NCBI GenBank assembly: GCA_024734555.1
Contig: JANPWX010000038.1
Location: 1,640,450-1,704,449, forward strand
Source: Trochalopteron elliotii
Taxonomy: Eukaryota > Chordata > Aves > Passeriformes > Leiothrichidae
DNA length: 64,000 nucleotides
Direction: 5' to 3'
The position numbers and the translations under genes are program-made. Shown piece by piece: positions 1-9,790 of this stretch; within the stretch, counting starts at the first letter, position 1, and every line of letters begins with the position of its first letter. The notes under the pieces were generated by a model. That model worked only from the letters and a program-made list of their open reading frames with translations, did no database searches and was not told where the DNA came from.

Positions 1-527
1 ATTACTACTACACTAATTATTGAGAAAGCCTGGTTTTGGATTTTTTTTTCTCTGTGATGTGCCAGTCTCTTGTAAAACAACTTATGCTTTCCAATCTTTT
101 TATTAAAAGTGGGCATTGAAAAAAGCATTTGATAACTCCCATTATTTAGAATAGTAGCTTTACTGAGAATCTCACTCGGTGACAGTATTTTCTCTGAAGG
201 TTAATGGTTGTTATCAGTAGCTTCTCATCCATCGCAATTACTTTCTGTCTTTTCCAACTCTATTAGTTTTTCATGTCACAAACCAATTATGCAATGAAGT
301 ACAATTAGATTATATTTCTTGTATTTCTCTGATTTAAGAACTCTATCTGCCAGATTATCTTTGCTAAAACCTTTAATGTCTCACCCCATTTGCTTTAACT
401 TCTATATCCATAGTTGTTCTTGACATAAAGTTTTGCTATAATCCCTTGGACATTGCTGAATTTATATCAGCAGTTCTGATGTTTGGCTCAAATAATTCTC
501 TTCTGAATTATGGTGGGTTTGTTTTGC
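1..527. other. AT-rich non-coding DNA
   Basis: No open frame of note, no recognised repeat and no RNA gene. The sequence is unique-looking and rich in T, and it ends at the long T-run described with the next feature. Confidence 0.6.
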
Positions 528-1311
528 TTTTTTTTTTTTTTTTAACTTTTTTTTATTATGTACTATTCACTAGATATTAAAAACAAACCCAAAATCTTTA
601 TATGAATGCTTGGTGTGTTGTGTTTGTGGTTGGACACGATAATCTTAAGGGTCTTTTCCAACCAATATGACTCTATGATTCTATACTGATTTTGTGTGTC
701 AGATATGGAACAACTTGTGGGACGAGGTCCTTGGTTCCAGCCAATTTGGTGTCATTAACTCTTAGCTTTCCTTCCAGTTTTTTTGTGATGGATTTTGTTT
801 TCCTACTATCCTCAAGTTCATCCTCTCTTTGTACCCCAAAAAAGAACTGCATGATTTTTAAAATTTCTATATTAACTTTTTTTCAGAGCCACATCAAGTT
901 TATCTTTAATCTTTCTTCAGAACCTTCTTCGTAGTAATTTTACTTTTAATTTTTTTTCTGTACACTGAAGAATCTTTATTTGTTTTAACAGCCTTTCCCA
1001 GGTCTGACTTGCCTGCCTCTTATCTTTCTGTGCTCTGATTCCTAAAGCATAATTTTCCTGGCTAAACATGTTGTTTGTTTGGGCTTTTTTCTGTTTACCT
1101 ATAAATCCTTCTGAAGGATCTATTAATTCATTTAAGACCTTATTTTCCAGAAATTTTTTTAAACTCTTTTTTTCTATCATTTTCCCTGCATAGATTGCTG
1201 CCAATTTTAGAATCTTGGACTTTAAGGAGTACAAGGCCTCTATCATATCTGGGGTCCTCAGATGTACTTCTTTCCCTACCTTTTTGATATTCAGCCTTTT
1301 GATACAGGGAA
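528..1311 (-). pseudogene. Broken protein-like reading frame, possible retrocopy
   Basis: On the minus strand a frame is open from about 1311 to a TGA at 917-919 (roughly 130 codons). It stays in frame to a TAA at 872-874. An adjacent frame then takes over at a run of seven A (minus strand, about 877-883) and stays open to about 675. The three segments together give some 210 codons broken by one stop and one single-base shift. The peptide is rich in Lys, Glu, Leu and Ile, begins around L-R-T-P-D-M and contains a tryptophan (Q-T-W-E-R), giving a soluble, coiled-coil-like composition; I do not recognise the family. Downstream on the minus strand are AATAAA (552-557) and 16 A (528-543), which could be a fossil poly(A) tail. 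The signal overlaps a shorter A-run, so this is suggestive only. A CR1 tail (620-685) lies in the 3' part. Alternatives are a decayed exon or a chance run of open frame in AT-rich DNA. Confidence 0.35.
620..685 (+). mobile_element. CR1 LINE, 3' end fragment
   Basis: This is the last ~65 bp of a CR1 retrotransposon in forward orientation. It shows the conserved block running from GGTTGGAC through GGTCTTTTCCAACC, followed by the terminal 8-bp-type repeat ATGATTCTAT. CR1 is the dominant LINE of birds, copies are nearly always 5'-truncated, and this one is extreme. It lies against the broken reading frame on the other strand, so it probably inserted into it or beside it. Confidence 0.85.
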
Positions 1312-4300
1312 ATTAGGATTCAGAATATAGCTAAGACTTCTAAGTATAACATAATGAATAATAAGTGGTGACAGACAAAATAAAAGCTAATTGACTTTAC
1401 ACTTCAGATGTTCCTTTCCTGTAATAACTACGAGCAAAAGTTTGAAATTGAATTTAATATGAAAAGCAGAGTAATTTCCTCTACAGAGTATTATTTTTAT
1501 ATTTTTGACTTCCAAAATTATAAGCAGGTAATGTTCACATTGTACATGTTAGTATAACAAAAAAAGCCCTTGATTTTCTATTACTGTCCTTGTGGTGTGT
1601 CTGTGTGTACTTCTGAATAATTGAATATTTCATTACAAATTTGATAGTTTTCACTGCAGTTAAGTACCCTGAAATGTTATATGTCTCTACTGAGGCAATG
1701 GCCAGCAAGAGATATTCTCAGGTACTGGCAGAGAAGAACTATAAAGCTAAACAGTACATCTTTTCAGTGATTAAAAAGAGAACCCAAGTAGATTCAAATG
1801 GAGACATGGCATATTTCTTTGGTCACGTGGCTGGTTAAGGTGAGGTAGACTCCTTTCTTCTTGATAAGGAATTAAACAGGCAAAGAAAAGAGACACTTCA
1901 GCTGTTGTATGGAGACATGCATAAATTCTCTTTGTGTATTATCTTGCTGTAAGGATAAAGAAATTTAGGAATATTCTCACTGCTTCTCATTCTGTATCAG
2001 GCTGAACAGGCAACCTGTTGCCCTGTTTTCCAGGGTCTTCTTATCCTTTTATTGTTCTGGACATTGAAAGAATAATGGTCTTTTTGAAATTATGTAGCAG
2101 TTAAGCCTATAATAGAACAAGCATGTTTCTATTTAATAGTGAAATCAAAGTTCATAATCATATGTAGGCAGAAACATCTGTAGATGTTACTCATTGGCCC
2201 ACTGGACATATTTGTCCTTTTTTGTTTATGATTTCAATTAGAAGGTTTGCAAGCCAACTTTTGTTTTTACTTTTTAAACGTTTTTCTTTATGATTTTGGG
2301 CAAAAAGTTTGTTAGTGAGCAAACTTTCAGTTCGCAAAAAAACTGATGGTCAAATCCCAAATGCATTCTGATGTGTTTTCCTGTCTAAATCTGCAAAGCA
2401 GCTGTAGAAGTAACTTGGCTTGGGTAAAGCCTGCAAAGTATTTACATGATTACGTAAAGCACTTTAAATCAAAATTTACAAGCAATCAGAAGACTTAAAA
2501 AAAATGCAGTTAAGAAGTACAGCATAACATCCTTCTCCAATTTCCCCTCATTAACTACTTCATTTTTATGCATTCTGAACAGTTCCTGATCTTAAGTCAA
2601 AATGTGTCCATGATCACATCCAAAATGAACTCTCTCACAGTCTACATAATACTTTGCTAGATTAATTGCTCCGTTTGTATGAGTCAGGAACATTTTCCAA
2701 TCAAAGCAATTTTAGAAATAAGATTATTTTGTTTTTACCATGATTAATTCAAATAAGTTTAAGTGAAATTAGTATCCTTTCCTTTTCACAGTACATGTTG
2801 AAGGGTATTGGATCCATAGTCTTACATTAGTCTTGAAGTCAAACAATTTGCATAAGCATTAATAAATTTGCATAACTCATTTTCCCATGACAATCTGTCA
2901 AGTAATTTGAAAAGAGTCGTAAATGATGACAATCAGTTTCATAATTGTAATTTATGTTAATAATCTCTCTATGGCTCTAACTCTTCTCTGCATTATGGGC
3001 ATATTCAAATGTTGTACTCGCAAAATAGTAACATTCTTATTGTCTTAGTTTAATCAAAAGTATGCACTTTAGCAGAATAAAATTGATTAAAAATATTATT
3101 TTGAAAATTAAGGTTTCATCATTTCCAACCTTTAGAAATGGCAAATGCCTACAAATAACTTGAACTATTCTGCTGGATTCATGCTAAACTTATAGTAAAC
3201 TAACCATGTAATATTTTTGCTTCTTAATTTCCTCTTTTTAGATTTGTTGATAGTTTTGCAGATAATTTTGTATGTGTCAAATGCATAGGTTTTTTTACAC
3301 TAGTAAATTTTATTTTGTACATTGTGAAGTTTTGAGCATAAATCTCCTATTTTAATAGGAGAATGTTGAATAATAAAAATATCCTTGCATCTTAATTTTA
3401 AGCCAGATTTTTTTTTCTCCTTGAGTTGTACAGAACATCATAAAAAATGAATCTGATGTCATTATGATATCTCAGATATTAAAGGCTCTAATGTGTCAGG
3501 ACAGGACATCTTTCTGTTTGGGTTCATGAAAATCAAAGTGGAATTCATGAGGCTGCAATGAAAAGGATTATTTAAGGTTAACGTTTTAAATAAGGGAATG
3601 AATCTGAAATAGGAATATATGGTATCAGGTTTTATGATGATTGGAATCTAGAATTTGCTGTATGAAACATCATTAAATGCATACTTAAGCCTGAAAAGAT
3701 TTGAGGTTTCTACTCCTATTGAAATCACTTAGATTCGTGTTTTATTTGACAGCAGAAGAAATGAATTAGCTTATTGATGTTTCATTACATTTGCATGTGT
3801 TATAAAAAATTCTTTGATCTATACCATGTCACAATTATAACATACCCCAAGGAAAACTAGTAATTCAACAGAACAAAAAGAGAGGAATTACAGAAAATTC
3901 CAAAGTATACAGAAGTAAAGTTTATTTCTGTTAAACCTCCCTATTCCTACGCAATGCCTCTGTGTGCCTTATAAGCCTTTTTAGCAAACTTGGGAATCAT
4001 GAAACTAAGCTGGTAGCAAAACTCCGAAGAGTGCATCAGAAACTGCCTGTGGTTCAAGACTTTAATTAGTGTCACCTGGTTACAGTGAACCTGTGTAGTA
4101 ACCAGACCAAACAGTTGCCTTTGAGAAGAGAAGAATCATTGTTACAGATTGAACAGAAATTTTAACTGTATCGTACATAAGTATGAATGTTTCTGGTGAA
4201 TTTAAAATTTCTGAAAAATTTGAAAATGAGCTACATAAACATGTTCTGAACAATTTGAATAACTGAATAACTCAGCTTCTCTTTTCCAAATAGGCATTCT

Positions 4301-4799
4301 CTTCCACTGAAAACTGAGAAAACTCTGTAAAAGAGGTTTGGGTATTTGTAATTCTTCCTTTGACACTGATGTAATAATTGCCAAAATTTAAGCTTAGCTC
4401 ACTGGATATGTTACATTTTTACCAAGTCTGCACATGAGTCTGCACATTTTACCAAGTCTGCAAATGGGAGAAATTCAAAGTCCAGATATAATTTCCATGA
4501 GTCATTATTTAATTTTGGACTTTTTTTAATTTTATACATGTAGTCTTATGTAAATGTGGATCAGCAATTTATGTTCCTGTGGGATTAAACCTAAAAATTC
4601 CAAGATTTAAAAAGAGCTGGAATAAGAACTCTGTTTAAAATATTTTGGAGTCTTTTACCAAGTGTATTGGTGTGGATTACAAGGTTTGAAGCAGGAGGCC
4701 TTCAGGGCTGACCTCTGTAGGAAGATGGCTGAAGACAGTCAGTGCCAGCAATCCCTGCAACAGATCCACCACAGGGGGGGACAGCTGAGTTCATCAGCC
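1312..4799. other. Non-coding DNA without recognised genes
   Basis: Only short open frames occur, for example 65 codons at 1641-1838 on the plus strand and 60 at 4202-4384 on the minus strand; neither has a recognisable motif. An imperfect direct duplication sits at 4413-4470, where the phrase TTACCAAGTCTGCA occurs twice about 30 bp apart. The GC content rises after about 4690, leading into a decayed ERV fragment whose left edge I cannot place. Confidence 0.55.
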
Positions 4800-5050
4800 A
4801 CATTTGGGGCATCTCTGGGAAAGTGCATGTAAGAAAGGGCAGAAAATACCACACAGGAAGAGGAGAAGGAAATAAAAAGAGTGAAACAACAGGGGGTATA
4901 TCAAAGGCAAAGGAGCAGGAGAAGTTTATCCATGACAGAGAAAGCATTCCTCTGCAGTCTTTAGAAGAAAACATAGTGTAGCAGGCTGTTCTCTGCAGTC
5001 TGTGGAGAAGAAGACTTTTTACCTACCACAGTGGGGAGGGGAGTGAGTGT
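4800..5050 (+). mobile_element. Decayed avian ERV/LTR fragment
   Basis: The segment contains phrases typical of an avian ERV region built from reiterated CTGCAG-centred units: CATTCCTCTGCAGTCT near 4945 and GCAGGCTGTTCTCTGCAG near 4982, each followed by a GTGGAGAAG-type motif. The purine-rich stretch before them (4855-4900) also fits. It appears to be the opposite orientation of the better-preserved copy at 14745-15120. Ends and family are uncertain. The paired 79- and 90-codon open frames on the two strands here (4742-4981 and 4702-4974) have no protein-like motif and are not called as genes. Confidence 0.42.
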
Positions 5051-5557
5051 GCAGCTTGGTGGGAGATTGGCTGTTCTTCAAGTTAAATCACCATGATTTA
5101 GCATTATTGTTTCCTACCAGCACATTATTAAGAGATCTCACTAATTATAGCATCAGTAAGATTCTTATTCTGGAGTTATACACACCCATTTACAGTTAAT
5201 ATTGAATATATAATTTGTAGAATAGCAACTCTTAGACATAAAGGATAAAATGATGTAACAGGTGTCCTTTCTTGACCTTGAGGCATCTGTGTTTGCTTTG
5301 GTCTAGTCAGTAGCAATGTTCTTTGAACACAGATGTCATAGTAGTTTTTTCCATAACTTATCAGAGGAACACATGGTACAATGAAGATTTTTGGTAAATA
5401 TAGTGGAAAGATTACGTAATGTCCTGCTTGAAACCAATAGCCCTCATGTCAGTTTAAGGCAATTGTCTAAATTTCAGTAAGAATTTTTTCCTTGCACTGG
5501 CTGTTGGCTTGCATTTGGGGGTTTTTTGAGAAATAAAAAAGCCCTCGTGACAAGGTA
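5051..5557. other. Non-coding spacer
   Basis: AT-rich DNA between the ERV fragment and the compact LTR. I see no gene, RNA or repeat in it. Confidence 0.55.
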
Positions 5558-5563
5558 TAATAC

Positions 5564-5873
5564 TGAAATATCCCCTCACACCCCCCTGGGGTTCTTTGGC
5601 TAGCTCAGTTCCTTCAGAGGGATATCTCAGGGACAAAACAAAAGATTCAAAAGAGGCTCTTACCCCCGGGATTATTCCAAGGCTTTATTCTTGAAGGGTT
5701 TCCAGGGAGCAAGAGAACGAACAAGGAAGAACAGGGCCTTAGGTAGTCTCCTGCTCAGGAAAAGATAGCTGGAACTCAGCCATCCAGGTCAAGAAAGGAA
5801 GGAAGGGTCAAGCCATACAGGCTATAGGCTTCAGGGGTCCTGAGAAAAAACCATTCCCCAGAGAAATACAACA
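5564..5873 (-). mobile_element. Solo LTR, 310 bp, class II-like (alpha/beta)
   Basis: The element is flanked on both sides by TAATAC (5558-5563 and 5874-5879), a 6-bp target-site duplication. It has the terminal dinucleotides expected of an LTR: TG at 5564 and CA at 5872-5873 on the plus strand. In minus orientation it carries an AATAAA signal (plus-strand TTTATT at 5684-5689), leaving about 110 bp of R/U5 before the end. TATA is weak, the best candidate being at about 5822-5826. No primer-binding site or internal sequence flanks it, so it looks like the product of LTR-LTR recombination. A 6-bp duplication and ~310-bp length fit the ERVK/alpharetrovirus-like class, though the family name is not established. 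The terminal duplication makes the call strong even without a family match. Confidence 0.78.
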
Positions 5874-5879
5874 TAATAC

Positions 5880-8450
5880 CAGTTATGAGTTTGTAGAAAA
5901 CTTTATCTCCTTTGAAATCATTTCTACCTCCAGCTTCCTCTCAGTCTCACTGGTTTTTCAAAACTGGTGAAATTCACTTATTATTCATTTGATAGTCTTA
6001 TATAAGAATAAATTGGTGAATTTTCAAGCATTACATTTAAGGAAATGTGATTTTGTACTTTTCTACTCTTCTGCTATACTTTTCTGCTATAAAATACTCA
6101 TGTCTTCCTTCCAGAGAACATTTTCCTATATCCTTTTTGAGTAATATTTGTATGCTTCACTGCTCTTCCTTCCATTCTTTCTTTTCCCCTCTACCTCATG
6201 TAAATGAATTAGAGAGGATTTCGGGATACTTGGAGAATAGAACTTTGTCAAAAATAATTCCTTCTTCATTAAGATAAAGCTGGAAGTCTGCCACAGAACT
6301 GCCAGAGATAGAGATTTCAATTTTCTTGTTGGCTGAAGCATAAAAGAGGAAAATAAAGTGCATTCTAAAATGCACCTTTTCTTTTCAACTGAATTAATTA
6401 TGATTTAAGGTATCTGTTGTCCTGTGAATGCTGCATTAGAAAAGTCACAGTGCGATTGCTAAGCCTTGTCTAACTTGTTGGTTTCCTATGTGTTTTCTTA
6501 TTAATCAAATAGATTTCATTCTTTAAGGCTGAAAAGATGCTGGATGTTGCCTTCTTATTTGCTTATTTGTTGCTAAGAATGCCTGGTGCATTCATGTTAG
6601 TAACTGCTTCATATAGTAAAGTTAATGTGCTGCCAGGAAACTAACTAATTGCTTCCTTGTTGCTTCCATTGGTTGCACAACTTCAATATAGAATTATAGC
6701 AAATGTGTCTGCATCATTAGTCAATCCAAACTGCAATAGGTCAAACAGGTGCATTTGGAGTTTGTAAACTGAAGCTAAATAGAGATTCTAGACCATCCCT
6801 GATGTGTTTTCAAATGTACAGTCTTTTTATGAGAGTACTAATTTTCAAAATTATAATGATCTGATTAAATTTTACCAGTACTCAGCTAAGGGTTTACATT
6901 ATGAATTTACTTCAGGGAGTGACTGACTCTCAGAGCAGACCAACGTGCAGCAGAATTTGACTAGTTAAGCCCCAGTTCCTCTTTTCCCTCATGCCCATGC
7001 CCAACAGATAGGGATTTACAAGGTGAAAGCTAAGATTGGCAAGAAATTAATTTCAAGTCATGCATCATTAGCTCAATAGTTTTCCTGAATCTTTATCTAA
7101 GAAACTATTACTAATTTTACATATAGAGTAGACCACAATTTTAATGATGAGAATATTTGAAATCCATAAAGCTAAGCAGTTACTCTCTCCCACTACATAA
7201 TATTTTCTAACATATAAGCAGAATATTCAATGGAATGAAAAACTGAAAAAACAAATGTTGTTATACATATGTTTTAATTATGACCTGAAACATTTTATTG
7301 GTTTGCATTTTTTATTGTTGTAACTGAAAAATATTTATGAGGAATAAATACCTGGTATGACAGCCAGTGTGGGTTATATGAAGCCGTTTCAAGCCAGATT
7401 AAAGAGAAAGTTATTTCTGAGGCTATATTTTGTATACAGAAATATTCTCTTAATACTCTCTTACTGAATCTTCCTGTGTTGTTAGGAAGTTGGAGACTTT
7501 ATCTGTTGGAATAATACTATCAGAAATTAATGTATTTTCTTGTTCTTTGTCAAATTTCTTTAACAGATTTTGAATCATAAGATTTACCAATACTTCTTGT
7601 ATGTGGATGTGCAAGCTGTAACTGTGATGTGTAACTGCACACATCAAACAAGATATGTAAAACACATGGTGCTGTGTTTAGATAGTTTGTTCTCGATATG
7701 CATAACATTTGTCTCCTAATTTCTCCTAAAACAGGCAAAGCTGCCTACCAGCCTGTTTTGAGTGCAGCATATGTAGTCTTTAGCTACTTACATGACTTGA
7801 ATAAATTTTACTTTGTCAATGGATTAAAGCTGTTTTGTCTCATATTTATGGACTCACTCTTCTAGGTATGCAGAGAGGAAGGTATACACACCTATGTAGG
7901 GTATGGATATTTCCTGACTGATTCAGGACTCAAAGTCATATGGAGTGAAGAAGATATTTTCATTAAGTTAAATATATACAGTAAAAGGTTGTTGTATATA
8001 TAAATATATACAGTAAATAGTTTTTAGGTATCTACATGCATTTTTAGGGTAAAAGATGGAACGACTAACCGTGAAATCATTGAACCTCCAGAACAAGGGA
8101 ACGATTGTACTAGTCCAGACAGGGAATTTACTTGGTTTCCCTATTCCAATAAATCACTACTCTATACTGCTTAGTGCGATGGATGAGATCACACAGGCAG
8201 TACTGCATGCAAAGCCATGCGCTTGCCCAACACAAATTTATAGATTACAGAGTGTGATTTATGACAGTCTATTAAGAGCAAGAAAACTTGGAGCACTATC
8301 TGCAATTATCAACAGAGGATCTTCATTTTGTGCTGAGAAGAATTATTCAAGGTGCAAAAAGGATACAAAAGGCACAAAATATACTTGAGGAAAACCAGAA
8401 AATACAGAAGGGAAAAAAAAAATTATCCTCTAATACAGAAGGCAGTGGAA
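5880..8450. other. Non-coding DNA without recognised genes
   Basis: Short chance-level frames only, the longest being 76 codons. The stretch 6430-6710 has slightly higher sequence complexity and several TAAT-type homeodomain-like motifs. At 7968-8018 the phrase AAATATATACAGTAAA occurs twice. A 110-codon plus-strand frame at 8056-8388 has no recognised domain, no splice signals that I could confirm and no initiation context that stands out, so I do not call it as a gene. Confidence 0.5.
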
Positions 8451-8570
8451 GAATCATAGAAACATAGAATATCCTGACTTGGAAGGCAACTATGGGGACA
8501 ACTGAAGACCAACTCCTGGTCCTGCACAGGACAGTCCCAAGAGTGACATTGCATGCCTGAGGGTACAGAG
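8451..8570 (-). mobile_element. CR1 LINE, 3' end fragment
   Basis: It opens on the plus strand with GAATCATAGAAACATAGAAT, the reverse complement of a CR1 terminal repeat. It continues through a CTGACTTGGAAGG-type block and CCAACTCCTGGTCCTGCACAGGACA, the signature of a CR1 subfamily with that internal sequence. About 120 bp remain, in minus orientation and strongly 5'-truncated. Confidence 0.85.
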
Positions 8571-9625
8571 TTCTAGAAAAGGTCAGATCAAAAATGCCAA
8601 GAAAATGGACCTGTTTGGTAGGGCTTTAAATTAGAAAGTAAAGAGTTATTTTCTATCACTCATTCAACCTGATATAGATTATAGATGGTGATCTATAATT
8701 TTGAGCCTGGAATTATAGGGATGCCACTGGACAACAGAGATTTTATTTCTTAAAACTTATAGAAGCTACTTGTTAAAATATTGACAGTGTGTCATTGCTC
8801 AAAGAAAGATTATATCGCAGAGAAGGGTATCTAGGTTCATGTATAGATGCATTCTGAAAGCTGTCACAGCAATTTTGATAGGAAGAAAGGCTCCTTTATT
8901 GTTCATTTTTGAAGTATCAGTGTATTTCCGTCTCCTTGGATACATGCTGCTCTTTATATTTTTGAACTAAATGCACCAGTGATCTACATTTCCTCATTAA
9001 GATCCAAAGCTTAAGAATTACTGAGAAAGTATTAACAATAAGCCTCCATATGGAAGTATAAATAATTCACACGTTGTGTGTTTTGTTCCATCTCTTAGGG
9101 AATATAAACTTGGCAACAATCAAGGCGAATGTCATCATTAATTATAGTTAAAATGCTGAAGTAGAGATACTTTTCCTGACAAAGCAATGCACATAGCCAA
9201 ACTTTAAAAGAAGTTTATAAGGGGACTGAATGGAAATTAAAATTATAACTTATGTAGTTAGTTTTTTAGTTACTGAACGCTCAATCAGACATAAAAGAAC
9301 AGTTGCTGTAAACACTAGAGATAATTTTTATGTGCCATGATACTTTTGCAGGATTCAAAGAGGCATCTGTGCATTTTAAAATCATGACTACTATCACTTC
9401 CACAATGTGTGCTGAAAATATTTGTTCAAAAGTATGTCTATATCCTCAGTCTCCAAGCTCAGCCAGCCAGATTTTGATAGAAAATGCTGTGTTTAACATT
9501 AAAGCGCTAACATTTTAAGGACATTTCAAAATATTTTCAAACTGTGTAACGACATTCTGTAGTGCTGTTTAACTATGTTCTAGGTTATAAACTCTTAATT
9601 CAGCGCTCAAAAAATGGCCAAAGTT
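8571..9625. other. Non-coding spacer
   Basis: AT-rich DNA with no recognised gene or repeat. The 62-codon frame at 9330-9518 is at chance level. Confidence 0.55.
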
Positions 9626-9790
9626 TTCCCTTCCCTTCCCTTCCCTTCCCTTCCCTTCCCTTCCCTTCCCTTCCCTTCCCTTCCCTTCCCTTCCCTTCCC
9701 TTCCCTTCCCTTCCCTTCCCTTCCCTTCCCTTCCCTTCCCTTCCCTTCCCTTCCCTCCCCTGCCCTGCCCTGCCCTGCCCTGCCCTGCCC
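9626..9790. repeat. Pentanucleotide microsatellite (TTCCC)26 then (TGCCC)6
   Basis: Twenty-six uninterrupted TTCCC units run from 9626 to 9755. One TCCCC unit follows, then six TGCCC units from 9761 to 9790. The whole tract is pyrimidine-rich on the plus strand and G-rich on the minus strand. It produces spurious open frames on both strands (reiterated Leu-Pro-Phe-Pro-Ser and Gly-Lys-Arg-Glu peptides) that should not be read as proteins. Confidence 0.98.

Noticed and set aside
8056..8388. 110-codon plus-strand frame considered as a small gene
   Set aside because: No recognisable domain, no supporting splice or promoter context, and several frames of this size are expected by chance in 64 kb of AT-rich DNA.
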